A stretch of 64,000 nucleotides of DNA from an uncultured Metabacillus sp. GTDB taxonomy: Bacteria; Bacillota; Bacilli; Bacillales; Bacillaceae. Position numbers and translations under genes: made by a program. The stretch is taken from the NCBI RefSeq assembly GCF_947503125.1, contig NZ_CANNCR010000012.1, positions 59,573-123,572 on the forward strand, in the 5' to 3' direction. A model generated the notes under the pieces. The model was not told where the DNA came from. It worked only from the letters and a program-made list of their open reading frames with translations, and did not search any database. Of this stretch, positions 9,801 to 17,317 are shown in pieces. Each line of letters starts with the position of its first letter. Positions within the stretch are counted from its first letter, which is position 1.

Positions 9801-9996
9801 AGCTTGTGAATTTGTGGTCAATCAAGGTGGAGCATCAACCTCCCTTCTTCAAAGACGTTTTCGAATCGGATATAACCGGGCAGCCAGATTGATTGACATG
9901 ATGGAAGAGCAAGGGATTATATCTGAAAATCGTGGCAGTAAGCCAAGGGACATTTTAATATCTGAAGAAGAATTAGAAACGATTCATGGAGAATAG
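6865..9996 (+). CDS. sftA: DNA translocase SftA (FtsK/SpoIIIE family) with expanded Glu/Gln repeat linker
   Basis: A 1043-aa soluble FtsK-family motor that helps clear DNA from the closing septum; B. subtilis SftA is about 950 aa. Like SftA, and unlike SpoIIIE, it has no N-terminal membrane helices and starts MNWLTKLVSFLTG. Residues 1-340 are a polar low-complexity linker. Residues 341-529 form about twelve imperfect 16-residue Glu/Gln repeats. The motor follows with Walker A GATGSGKS (727-734) and Walker B VIVIDELAD (about 831-839). The C-terminal winged-helix gamma domain (about 980-1040) reads polarity sequences on DNA. The motor motifs are intact, so it should be active. Confidence 0.95.
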   Translation: MNWLTKLVSFLTGEEDKEYENSQNQPQDDHIARNVMSTPSSPEGQTYRKHIAEARVAYQYPKGNFRFPIIPDEKRASIDDRPRSITRTTRTYEQKNHMNHKKESVNTQKQKQQTYKPRVKSQQTEEEKPKRPFSPSAIPSPVFGFQPREESMLYHRRLEKIQTEEMANSNTSEMNLSDTAAELTQKVQRVSVIRNNQIEIEKQEQQQASLLTNDHVAGSHSTEIAQMKVATNERQLDKEVNHLTSMLEDDRPIETAKNIAETKWTIEKQNTLEFSRNDQYAESIEDAEVVYSSPSNVWQQPLAYDLDEIQQPVTHHQEEQSIMAEKQFEVIGQVEQVNEMEQGLDFLEQEEEGEEVEHELDYHSQEEQHKVIDQEPDRFPQEGQLKEPELESSHIGHEEEQIEVEHELRQLSQVERNEIEQEPALPGQDDQEEKQEQELLYLVQEEEQKEVDQERSHVSQEEVQNEINQEPIAFGYEEQRIEPEQKLGQEERKVINQELDAQSQEELQKEQEQESVHLGQEEQRKESDLPQQEKRPTEVKQHVNKKANSGNKTLPFNVMMLGRDKQRMRARETSYQFPSLAYLNIPEKEVSEDHSWLNDQRELLDVTFKNFNVRASVVNVTQGPAVTRFEVHPEPGVKVNKITNLSDDIKLSLAAKDIRIEAPIPGKNTIGIEVPNKVSKMVYLREILRSSEFITNRSPMTAVLGLDISGQPVVTDLKKMPHGLIAGATGSGKSVCINTILVSLLYKAAPQEVKLMLIDPKMVELAPYNNIPHLVSPVITDVKAATAALKWAVEEMERRYELFARSGTREITRYNQLVKEYKQGEHLPYLVIVIDELADLMMVAPNDVEEAICRIAQKARACGIHLIVATQRPSVDVITGLIKANIPTRIAFSVSSQVDSRTIIDVSGAEKLLGKGDMLFLENGSSKAVRLQGTFVSDEEIERVVKHVKLQAKPNYLFHQDELVKKATIQTEEDELFLEACEFVVNQGGASTSLLQRRFRIGYNRAARLIDMMEEQGIISENRGSKPRDILISEEELETIHGE
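7885..8451 (+). repeat. Twelve-unit 48-bp coding repeat inside sftA
   Basis: In the SftA frame this stretch divides into about twelve units near 16 codons (first unit 18 residues, one of 15, one of 12). Typical units are ELDYHSQEEQHKVIDQ, ELLYLVQEEEQKEVDQ and ELDAQSQEELQKEQEQ. Each begins E-L/P/S-x, has Q-E-E in the middle and ends in D/E-Q. It probably forms an acidic extended or helical linker. Confidence 0.85.
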
Positions 9997-10035
9997 AGAG
10001 AGAAAGTAGTATGATAGGATAAAAAAGAGGTAAAT

Positions 10036-10689
10036 TTGGCAACCATGAATAATATTATTCATTTTCAAGAGCTGCGAAAGGAAAAAGAACATCAGCTTTC
10101 AAGCTTTATTTGTCAACATGCTGCTTCTCTCCATAACTATGTTGCCCGTGATGTCAACATTCGGGAGAAAGTAAAGGCTAAGCATATTTTTAGTGAAAAA
10201 GTCGGATGTATACCCACTGCCATTTTCTCTAAAATGGAAGAGCAGCTTTTTCTTGATTGGTTCGCTTATGACTATGTAACCATTCGAGGAACAACAATAT
10301 ATCAAACATTTGTAGAGCAATTAAGTAAGAAGGGACATCCTTTAGACAGGATCGTCCATGCGCTTTTTATGGCAAGTGCACTTGAACCATTTAAAGTAAT
10401 AAAATGTGATGAACATCATATACATGCAAAGAAATTACTTACTGGTGAAACATGCACAATAAAGAGTGAGGCCAATAAATATGCTGCACAAGAAGATATT
10501 ATTTTTTTACGATCTATCCCAGTATTTGACCAGCTTTTATGTATAAGTGAACTGTATGTTCAGCGGAATACAAAATCAATTGCCAGTATGCTTCAGCATC
10601 TTGAAAAAAGTTCGGATAGCTGGCGTACATTTTTGAAGAAATTTGCCATAAACTATAGTTGGACTAGTGAACTGCTAAGCGGAAAATAA
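10036..10689 (+). CDS. Uncharacterised 217-aa protein between sftA and murC
   Basis: I do not recognise this protein with confidence. The TTG start at 10036 lies five bases after AAGAGG; the later ATG 10045 is too far from that site. It has no signal peptide or membrane helix. The segment from about residue 90 (ASALEPFKVIKCDEHHIHAKKLLTGET) faintly recalls the linker 'V.dvdp...l.DlltGe' of SEC-C-motif proteins, but no SEC-C zinc knuckle is present. It starts 39 bases after sftA and is probably cotranscribed. As far as I recall B. subtilis has no gene here. Confidence 0.75.
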   Translation: MATMNNIIHFQELRKEKEHQLSSFICQHAASLHNYVARDVNIREKVKAKHIFSEKVGCIPTAIFSKMEEQLFLDWFAYDYVTIRGTTIYQTFVEQLSKKGHPLDRIVHALFMASALEPFKVIKCDEHHIHAKKLLTGETCTIKSEANKYAAQEDIIFLRSIPVFDQLLCISELYVQRNTKSIASMLQHLEKSSDSWRTFLKKFAINYSWTSELLSGK

Positions 10690-11016
10690 ATATCTATTTA
10701 CCGAAGGTTCCACTATTTTCATGGTCAATCTAAATGGCAAATGATATAATATACAACCGTAAGCTTATTACATATGTTTATGAAAAATAAGGAAGTATAA
10801 GTGTAAAACGAATATTTGCGTTCCCATAATGCAGGTGCACACATCGCAAAAACCTGATTCAATGCGGTTATTGGAGTCTCTCTCCAAAGCGAATCTTGAT
10901 GCTAAGCACCGGGTAGGCAATTGTGCTTTTCTTATTCGATTCATATAGATGGGTTGCAAATCTAGATGAGCGTCATATACTGTCAATCAGATAGACGTTT
11001 GTTGGAGGTTCTAATT
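10690..11016 (+). other. Long structured leader upstream of murC
   Basis: From a sigma-A promoter at 10722-10750 an RNA of about 260 nt would run to the murC ATG. Possible helices are TTTGCG/CGCAAA (10815-10820 with 10845-10850), TTGGAG/CTCCAA (10871-10876 with 10882-10887), and AAGCAC/GTGCTT (10904-10909 with 10923-10928). The last is flanked by CGAAT/ATTCG and followed by TTTTCTT, which could terminate weakly. It matches no riboswitch class that I know by sequence. Confidence 0.45.
10722..10750 (+). promoter_or_regulatory. Probable sigma-A promoter for murC
   Basis: TGGTCA (10722-10727), a 17-base spacer and a perfect TATAAT (10745-10750) put the start near 10757. Confidence 0.65.
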
Positions 11017-12315
11017 ATGACTGTTTATCATTTTGTTGGAATTAAAGGGACTGGAATGAGTGCCCTTGCACAGATTTTACATGATATGAATTACGTCGTT
11101 CAGGGCTCGGATATTGAAAAGAAGGTTTTTACGCAAAAAGCTCTGGAAGCTCGTAATATAAAAATATTACCCTTTGCGAAGGAGAATATTAGAGAAGGTT
11201 TAACTGTTATTGCAGGTAACGCTTTTCCTGATACACATCCGGAAATTGAAGAAGCTCATAGCCTTGGACTGCCTGTCATCCGTTATCACCGTTTCTTAGG
11301 TGAATTTATGCAAATGTATACAAGCGTTGCGATAACTGGTGTTCATGGAAAAACATCTACAACCGGATTATTATCACATGTTATCCAAGGTGCTGAGCCA
11401 ACTTCTTATTTAATTGGTGACGGAACGGGAAATGGGATTCCTAATAGTAAATATTTTGTTTTTGAGGCTTGTGAATATCGCAGACATTTCTTATCCTACA
11501 AACCAGATTATGCGATCATGACAAACATTGATTTTGATCATCCTGATTATTTTACCAATATTGAAGATGTGTTTAGCGCATTTCAGGAAATGGCCCTTCA
11601 AGTAAAGAAAGGGATTATTGCTTGTGGTGATGATGAGCAGCTTCAGCAAATACAAGCTAAGGTTCCTGTTGTTTATTATGGCTTTGGAGATGACAATGAC
11701 TTTCAAGCAAGAAATGTTGTGAAATCAACGGATGGCACTTCATTTGATGTGTTTGTACGAAACACCTTCTATGCCTCTTTCAAAATTACGACATATGGCG
11801 ATCACAGTGTATTAAATGCTCTATCTGTTATCGCACTTTGTCACTATGAAGGAATTGATGTTGAGATCATTCAACAAAGGCTGCAAACTTTTGAAGGTGT
11901 GAAACGACGCTTTAATGAAAAAAGAGTCGGAGATCAAATCATTATTGATGATTATGCCCACCATCCAACCGAGATTAGAGCAACAATTGATGCAGCAAGA
12001 CAAAAGTTTCCTGACAGAGACATTGTCGCTGTGTTCCAACCGCATACCTTTACAAGAACTCAATCATTTCTAGATGAGTTTGCTGAAAGTTTGCAAAAAG
12101 CAGATTATATTTATTTATGTGATATTTTTGGCTCTGCCAGAGAGAATGTCGGAAAATTGACAATTAATAACCTGATTGAGAAAATTGACAATTCCCATCT
12201 CATTAATGAAGATGATACCTCTGTCCTAAAAGCACATGAACGTGCTGTTTTAGTCTTTATGGGAGCAGGGGATATTCAAAAATACCAGGAAGCATATGAA
12301 AAGGTTTTAGCGTAA
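11017..12315 (+). CDS. murC: UDP-N-acetylmuramate--L-alanine ligase MurC
   Basis: A 432-aa ATP-dependent ligase that adds the first amino acid (L-Ala) to UDP-MurNAc in peptidoglycan synthesis. The Rossmann motif GIKGTGMS binds the UDP-sugar; the ATP-binding loop GVHGKTS is at residues 108-114; [18 protein letters not shown] and [11 protein letters not shown] are Mur-ligase signatures. An earlier in-frame start is possible, but ATG 11017 has GGAGGT seven bases upstream and gives exactly the 432 residues I recall for B. subtilis MurC. It is cytosolic and preceded by a long leader of unknown role. Confidence 0.96.
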   Translation: MTVYHFVGIKGTGMSALAQILHDMNYVVQGSDIEKKVFTQKALEARNIKILPFAKENIREGLTVIAGNAFPDTHPEIEEAHSLGLPVIRYHRFLGEFMQMYTSVAITGVHGKTSTTGLLSHVIQGAEPTSYLIGDGTGNGIPNSKYFVFEACEYRRHFLSYKPDYAIMTNIDFDHPDYFTNIEDVFSAFQEMALQVKKGIIACGDDEQLQQIQAKVPVVYYGFGDDNDFQARNVVKSTDGTSFDVFVRNTFYASFKITTYGDHSVLNALSVIALCHYEGIDVEIIQQRLQTFEGVKRRFNEKRVGDQIIIDDYAHHPTEIRATIDAARQKFPDRDIVAVFQPHTFTRTQSFLDEFAESLQKADYIYLCDIFGSARENVGKLTINNLIEKIDNSHLINEDDTSVLKAHERAVLVFMGAGDIQKYQEAYEKVLA

Positions 12316-12323
12316 CAGTAAAT

Positions 12324-12385
12324 AGCTGATTATTAAATAAGAACATTTTAGTAGAGAATGTTTCTTATTTAAGTCAGCTTTTTAT
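12324..12385 (+). terminator. murC terminator
   Basis: The outer stem AGCTGA/TCAGCT (12324-12329 with 12374-12379) encloses a long AT-rich stem AAATAAGAACATT/AATGTTTCTTATTT, followed by TTTTTATT. Confidence 0.85.
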
Positions 12386-12508
12386 TATGTCTTTAAACAG
12401 TAGTCTTTTCCCCTACCGTTTCAAAAGCAAAGATTCTGTCAGTTTCTTTAGTAACCGATAGAAAAGGTCATCAAAAATAAATAATAGAGTCAGGTGAAAA
12501 GTATTTGT

Positions 12509-13435
12509 ATGATAAACAATGAAATTGTATTAAAAGTAAATAATTTAAGTAAAAAGATAGGCAAAATACCCATTATCAATGATGTTAGCTTTGAACTAAA
12601 AAGGGGAGAAATACTTGGTTTACTTGGGCCAAATGGTTCGGGGAAAACAACGATTTTAAAAATGCTAGTCGGTCTCATTAAACCGACTCATGGGACGATT
12701 TACATCGAAAATATGAATTTGAATAAAGAGTTTGAAAAAGCGATTACCCATGTTGGAGCCATCATTGAAAATCCTGTCATGTATGATTATTTATCAGGGT
12801 ATGATAATCTGCTTCATTTTTTCAGAATGACAGATCACTTTTCATATGAACGTATGGATGAGGTCATTGAGCTTCTCAAGATGGAAGAATATATTTCTGA
12901 TAAAGTGTTTACCTATTCATTAGGGATGAGGCAAAGACTGGGTTTGGGTCAGGCCATACTTCATCAGCCGTCCATTCTATTTTTAGATGAACCGACAAAT
13001 GGATTAGATCCTGAAGGAATCATCAGCTTAAGGGAAATATTAAAAAAGCTTTCAGTAGTAAGAGACGTTTCCATTATTATCTCAAGTCATTTATTAGCAG
13101 AAATAGAATTAATTTGTGATAGCGTACTGGTGATAAATGATGGAACATGTATCGAACGAGGCTCATTACGTGATTTACAAAATGGGTCAACTAAAAAACA
13201 GACCTATTCTTTTAGAATATTAAATATCGGAAAAGCAAAATCCTTTTTAAAAGACCGTTCTGATTTAGACATCACGGAATTTCATTCCAGCGGTTTTTCT
13301 ATTGCATTGGAGACACAGCATGTTGCGGAGTTAAATAGAATGCTTGTTGAAGCTGGTATCGATATCGTTGGAATCGAACGTCAAGGTAGTCCGCTTGAAG
13401 AGATGTTTCTACATAGATTGCGAGGTGAAGAATAA
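12509..13435 (+). CDS. ABC transporter ATP-binding protein (BcrA-like)
   Basis: A 308-aa ATPase of the DrrA/BcrA type. Walker A GPNGSGKT is at residues 40-47, the signature YSLGMRQRLGL and Walker B ILFLDEPTNGLD follow, and there is a typical C-terminal extension. Such ATPases power ABC-2 permeases that often give bacitracin or lantibiotic resistance. GTG 12494 lacks a ribosome binding site; I take ATG 12509, with AGGTGA about eleven bases upstream, so the start is uncertain. Its stop overlaps the start of the permease gene by one base. The partner permease is frameshifted, so this ATPase may have no working partner. Confidence 0.88.
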   Translation: MINNEIVLKVNNLSKKIGKIPIINDVSFELKRGEILGLLGPNGSGKTTILKMLVGLIKPTHGTIYIENMNLNKEFEKAITHVGAIIENPVMYDYLSGYDNLLHFFRMTDHFSYERMDEVIELLKMEEYISDKVFTYSLGMRQRLGLGQAILHQPSILFLDEPTNGLDPEGIISLREILKKLSVVRDVSIIISSHLLAEIELICDSVLVINDGTCIERGSLRDLQNGSTKKQTYSFRILNIGKAKSFLKDRSDLDITEFHSSGFSIALETQHVAELNRMLVEAGIDIVGIERQGSPLEEMFLHRLRGEE

Positions 13436-14198
13436 TGGCGCCATTTCTTCACTTAATTAAAAATGAGCACATGAAGCTGTTCAAGCGCCCAAGAATCTGG
13501 ATAATGATCGGCATAATGGGGATTATGAATCTCATTGTCAGCATCTTTTTTATGTTTTTATTTAAAGGAATTGAATTTTCATTTTGGGATTATATCCAAG
13601 TCAGCTCCTACTTATTGATGTGATTCAATTGATGTGTATCATTATTGCCGGTGATATGGTTTCAAGTGAATTTGAAAAGGGGACAATTAAGTTTTTGTTT
13701 ACCCGGCCAGTCAAAAGGGTTAAAATCTTACTTTCAAAATATATAGTGGTGATCTACACGATCATATTACTTGTGTTATTACAACTATTCATGTCTATGC
13801 TTCTTGGGTTTGTTTTTTATATGGATACGGCTATTACTCTTGATCAAAGAGTTTTAGTTGGTTTAGGAGGATATCTTTTTCAATTAATAGAGATCATCGT
13901 GATGGGGACTTTAGCTTTTTGCTTTTCAGCTTTAACAAGAAGCAGTGTTTTTTCCATATCCGTGCCAATCTTTCTTGTCTTTACATCAGATGTAGTGATC
14001 ACTCTATTAGAACATTATCAATATGAAGCAGGAAAGTATTTGTTATTTGCAAATACAAATCTCATGCCTTATTTCTTCGGAGAACCATTATTCGAGGGGA
14101 TGACACTACCATATTCTATTATTAATGTTTTGGTCCATATGGTGTTTTTTCTTTTTTTATCTGCTTTATCATTCACGAAAAGAGATGTACACGTTTAA
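13435..14198 (+). pseudogene. ABC-2 permease with a frameshift near 13600
   Basis: Two reading frames together make one permease of about 254 residues. The first (13435-13623) holds the N-terminus and first membrane helix and stops at TGA after SSYLLM. The second, shifted by one base, carries on with VIQLMCIIIAGDMVSSEFEKG, then about five more hydrophobic helices to 14198. In this family the FWDYIQ..s and IIIAGDIV.sEF blocks normally follow each other in one frame, so a one-base deletion between about 13590 and 13620 explains it. The area contains short homopolymers, so a sequencing error is possible. The ATG overlaps the ATPase stop. Confidence 0.8.
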
Positions 14199-14210
14199 TT
14201 AACCATACTA

Positions 14211-14252
14211 AAATGACGCTTGAAATCGAATGATCAAGCGTCATTTCTTTTA
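14211..14252. terminator. Bidirectional terminator
   Basis: AAATGACGCTTGA (14211-14223) is perfectly complementary to TCAAGCGTCATTT (14234-14246), with a 10-base loop and T-rich flanks. It serves the permease on the plus strand and the aminopeptidase on the minus strand. Confidence 0.9.
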
Positions 14253-14263
14253 TAAGCTTCGCT

Positions 14264-15379
14264 TTACTTTAAGTTTTCCGGATTCAACCCTTCCAGTTCA
14301 GGAATGACAAAACGGCCATCTTTTCGGATTAGCACATCATCAAAATAAATCTCTCCGCCGCCATATTCAGGACGCTGAATCATGACCATATCCCAATGGA
14401 TGTTGGAGTTGTTTCCATTGTATGCATCGTCATAGGCTTGTCCTGGTGTAAAATGGAAGCTCCCATCAATTTTTTCGTCAAAAAGGATGTCTTGCATAGG
14501 TTGGAGAATAAATGGATTGACGCCAATTGCGAATTCTCCAATATATCTTGCACCTTCATCGGTATCAAATATTTTGTTGATTCGTTCACTGTCATTTGCT
14601 GTTGCCTCAACAATTTTTCCATCTTTAAAGGTTAATTGGACATTTTCAAAGGTAAACCCATTATAAGGTGATGAAGTATTATAAGTAATTTGCCCATTAA
14701 CTGAATCGCGAACAGGTGCCGTGTAAACTTCACCATCCGGAATATTCATTTGTCCGGAGCATTTAATTGCAGGGATGTTTTTTATGGAGAAGGTTAAATC
14801 TGTTCCCTTGCCAGTTAACCGAACTTTATCTGTACGATTCATTAATTCCACTAATGGATCCATTGCCTTGTCCATTTTGCTGTAATCCAAATTACATACA
14901 TCGAAATAAAAGTCTTCAAATTGCTCTGTACTCATTTTTGCAAGCTGTGCCATTGATGTGGTTGGATAACGTAACACAACCCATTTTGTTTTTGGAACGC
15001 GTATTTCCCGATGGACCTTTTGACCGACTGTTTGTCCATGCAGCTTCATTTTGTCATCAGGTATGTCAGCAAATTCATTTATGTTATGACCAGATCTTAA
15101 GCCTATGTAAGCATCCATTTTCTTCATTACTTCTGCTTCAAAATCAGCGATCATATGATATTGTTCTTCTTGTCCACCCATCATTAAAGCACGATCAACC
15201 TGATGATCTTTTAACGAAACAAATGGGTAACCGCCTGCTGCATAGGCTTCCTTTACAAGTGCAATAACCAGTTCTCTTTGTAAGCCGAAATTTTCAATTA
15301 AAACCTTTTCTCCTTTTTGCAACCTGATTGAGTAGTTGATTAAATTCTTTGCAAGTGTTTCAATACGTGGATCCTTCAA
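14264..15379 (-). CDS. M29-family aminopeptidase (AmpS-like)
   Basis: A 371-aa thermophilic-type metallo-aminopeptidase. Typical M29 blocks are visible: NIPDGEVYTAPVRDSVNG (metal-binding Glu), GFTFENVQL, GEFAIGVNP, SFHFTPGQAYDDAYNGNNS, HWDMVM, and the C-terminal EIYFDDVLIRKDG. The frame is open further upstream, but TTG 15379-15377 has AGGAGG seven bases before it and gives MKDPRIETLAKNL, the start I know for Bacillus homologues of this length. It is cytosolic and probably broad-specificity in peptide turnover. It is an addition relative to B. subtilis order at this spot. Confidence 0.92.
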   Translation of the reverse strand: MKDPRIETLAKNLINYSIRLQKGEKVLIENFGLQRELVIALVKEAYAAGGYPFVSLKDHQVDRALMMGGQEEQYHMIADFEAEVMKKMDAYIGLRSGHNINEFADIPDDKMKLHGQTVGQKVHREIRVPKTKWVVLRYPTTSMAQLAKMSTEQFEDFYFDVCNLDYSKMDKAMDPLVELMNRTDKVRLTGKGTDLTFSIKNIPAIKCSGQMNIPDGEVYTAPVRDSVNGQITYNTSSPYNGFTFENVQLTFKDGKIVEATANDSERINKIFDTDEGARYIGEFAIGVNPFILQPMQDILFDEKIDGSFHFTPGQAYDDAYNGNNSNIHWDMVMIQRPEYGGGEIYFDDVLIRKDGRFVIPELEGLNPENLK

Positions 15380-15547
15380 TAGAAATCCTCCTGTTCTAAT
15401 TGTATTATCAATAATTCTATTGTACCCGAACCCTATGAAGAAACGACATATTTTAACTGCATCAAATCGAAACTTTCTATTTTTTGCAAAAAATGACAAA
15501 GGGAATGTCAAATCGAATGGAGAATTTAGCTATAATGTAAATTTTAT

Positions 15548-15572
15548 GTTTATAATAGAATATGATGGGTAA
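15548..15572 (+). promoter_or_regulatory. Sigma-B-type promoter of ytxGHJ
   Basis: GTTTAT (15548-15553), 13 bases, then GGGTAA (15567-15572) closely matches the sigma-B consensus GTTTAA-N12-14-GGGTAT. B. subtilis ytxGHJ is under sigma-B (and sigma-H), which supports the reading. Confidence 0.7.
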
Positions 15573-15603
15573 ATGTACAGTATTGAAATAGGAGGTGTAA
15601 GAC

Positions 15604-16032
15604 ATGATTATTATTTTATACTTAAGTATTGCATTAATCGCAATCGCATTTACGATTTTAGTCGTATATGTGTCAAAAACATTAAAGGCTTTACAGGAAA
15701 CATTAACCAACGTAGCAAGTACTTTATCAGGGCTTGAGAAGCAAATGACTGGAATTACGTCGGAAACAACATTATTACTACATAAAACGAATGCACTTGC
15801 AGAAGATATTCAACATAAGTCAGAAAAATTAAATACGGTTGTCGAATCGGTAAAGGATGTAGGAACAACGATTCAACAGCTAAATCAATCTGTTAAAAAA
15901 GTGACAACTTCTGTTTCAACAAATTTGGAACAGAATCAAGATAAAGTAAATCAAGTTGTTCAATGGAGTAATGCCGCAATGGAAATCTGGGCAAAATGGA
16001 AGCAAAAGAATGAAAAAAAGACATCCATTTAA
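15604..16032 (+). CDS. ytxG: General stress protein YtxG (DUF948)
   Basis: A 142-aa protein with one N-terminal membrane helix (residues 2-22, [21 protein letters not shown]) and a long heptad-rich coiled coil (about 25-125) on one side of the membrane. DUF948 proteins are general stress proteins of unknown mechanism. The ATG follows AGGAGGTGTAAGAC. It is first of three closely spaced genes, ytxG-ytxH-ytxJ, behind a sigma-B-like promoter. Confidence 0.92.
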   Translation: MIIILYLSIALIAIAFTILVVYVSKTLKALQETLTNVASTLSGLEKQMTGITSETTLLLHKTNALAEDIQHKSEKLNTVVESVKDVGTTIQQLNQSVKKVTTSVSTNLEQNQDKVNQVVQWSNAAMEIWAKWKQKNEKKTSI

Positions 16033-16065
16033 GCAAACGTCTATATTTACAGGAGGTAGATCAAA

Positions 16066-16572
16066 ATGGCAAAAAATAATAAGGATTTTCTAATGGGTTC
16101 ACTTATTGGAGGACTAGTAGGTGCAGCTGCAGCATTATTTTTAGCACCTAAATCAGGGAAGGAAATTCGCGAAAATCTTGGTCAACAAGCAAATGTGATG
16201 CGTGACCGTACAGGCAAATTTACCAGCCAAACGTTAGAAAAAGGCACAGGGCTGGCGAATGTTGCAAAAGAAAAAACAGCCTCTTTATCACAGGTGGTTA
16301 CAGAACAGTCTTCACAAATCATGAATAAGGTTCGCGATATTACCAGCGCCTCAAAGGGGCAATCAGATGTCGTTCAAAAAGAAGTAGCAGAGGCTTTAGA
16401 GCAAGTTTCTGATGGAGCATCAACTCCTCAAGAGGATAGAAAAAAGAATGATGAAGGTATTTCAGCTGCAATTGCGGAAGCAGTTGATGCAATTGAACAA
16501 GATGAAAACAAAGACCAGTCCGAAGAAGAAGTGAAAACAACAATAAGAGACGAAGTAAAAACAAACTTATAA
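16066..16572 (+). CDS. ytxH: General stress protein YtxH
   Basis: A 168-aa YtxH-domain protein. Residues 8-28 (FLMGSLIGGLVGAAAALFLAP) form the diagnostic glycine-zipper membrane segment ending in LAPKSGKEIR. The rest is a polar helical tail with acidic patches. Proteins of this family respond to envelope and desiccation stress; the molecular role is unknown. AGGAGG precedes the ATG, 33 bases after ytxG. Confidence 0.93.
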   Translation: MAKNNKDFLMGSLIGGLVGAAAALFLAPKSGKEIRENLGQQANVMRDRTGKFTSQTLEKGTGLANVAKEKTASLSQVVTEQSSQIMNKVRDITSASKGQSDVVQKEVAEALEQVSDGASTPQEDRKKNDEGISAAIAEAVDAIEQDENKDQSEEEVKTTIRDEVKTNL

Positions 16573-16621
16573 CTTGTGCATTGAAGAGCAGGCAGTATTC
16601 TGGATGAAAAGGTGAAAAATT

Positions 16622-16951
16622 GTGAGCAAACAAACAATTGAAACAATTGAACAATTTGAGGAATTATTTAATAAGCACGAACAATTTCTTTTTGTGAAAA
16701 ACAGCTTAACATGTCCGATCAGTCAGGCTGCATTTGAGGAATATCAGGAATTTGCAGAAACTCATCAGGACTTTCCGAGCTATCACTTGCATGTTCAGGA
16801 TTCCAGACAGCTATCTAATTATATTGCAGAAACGTTTGGAATTAAACACGAATCTCCACAAGCGCTTTTGTTTAAAGGGCGTAATGTAGTATGGAATGCC
16901 TCACATTGGAAGATCACAAGCGAGGCGTTGGAAAAAGAGATCACACAGTAA
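16622..16951 (+). CDS. ytxJ: Bacillithiol system protein YtxJ/BrxC
   Basis: A 109-aa thioredoxin-fold protein with a single active-site cysteine in LTCPISQ (Cys31), the TCPIS motif of BrxC monothiol bacilliredoxins. It is thought to act in removing bacillithiol from proteins after oxidative stress. The start is GTG 16622, six bases after AAGGTGA. It is last in the ytxGHJ operon and followed by a terminator. Confidence 0.92.
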   Translation: MSKQTIETIEQFEELFNKHEQFLFVKNSLTCPISQAAFEEYQEFAETHQDFPSYHLHVQDSRQLSNYIAETFGIKHESPQALLFKGRNVVWNASHWKITSEALEKEITQ

Positions 16952-16957
16952 ATCAGG

Positions 16958-17000
16958 AGGTGTTTGAGCTTCACTTCACGAGGCCAAACACCTTTTCCTT
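16958..17000 (+). terminator. ytxJ terminator
   Basis: AGGTGTTTG (16958-16966) pairs with CAAACACCT (16985-16993), followed by TTTCCTTT. Confidence 0.75.
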
Positions 17001-17101
17001 TAAAATACATATTAAATAAAGGAGCTTTGGTTTTTTGTGTTTAAGAATATAATCACTTTATCACTTAAAAGCTTAAAAGCGTTTAAATGTTAAAGTTTTT
17101 G

Positions 17102-17130
17102 GTGACAAGAGCGATTTTATCGTTTATAAT
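17102..17130 (+). promoter_or_regulatory. Probable sigma-A promoter of aroA
   Basis: GTGACA (17102-17107), a 17-base spacer and TATAAT (17125-17130). The start would be near 17137, giving a leader of about 180 nt. Confidence 0.65.
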
Positions 17131-17317
17131 TACAACTAATTAAAGAAACTGCACCACACTTTTCTTGAATGATAAAGAATCTTCGTCTATTACAACAATA
17201 GAATTCTAACTTCTAAAGTTAGTAAACTGTCGTTATATACGATTTTAACTTTTTAGTTTATTCAATGTAATGTGGGTTAGTGATTTTCGATATTTTACTT
17301 CGGAAGGGATGAGAGAG

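Larger units (their letters stand above)
16952..17317 (+). other. Intergenic region with aroA promoter and 180-nt leader
   Basis: It contains the ytxJ terminator and a sigma-A promoter. Downstream of the promoter is an AT-rich leader with a small hairpin (CTAACTTCTAAAGTTAG near 17205-17222). No small gene is supported. Confidence 0.55.

Noticed and set aside
10757..11016. Cyclic-di-GMP (GEMM) riboswitch in the murC leader, because of GCAAA..CC and GGTAGG strings.
   Set aside because: The order and spacing of these strings do not fit the GEMM core; kept only as an unassigned leader.
14767..15267. A 166-codon plus-strand frame inside the M29 aminopeptidase gene.
   Set aside because: The minus-strand gene is highly conserved over the same bases; the frame has no ribosome binding site and an implausible Cys/His-rich composition.
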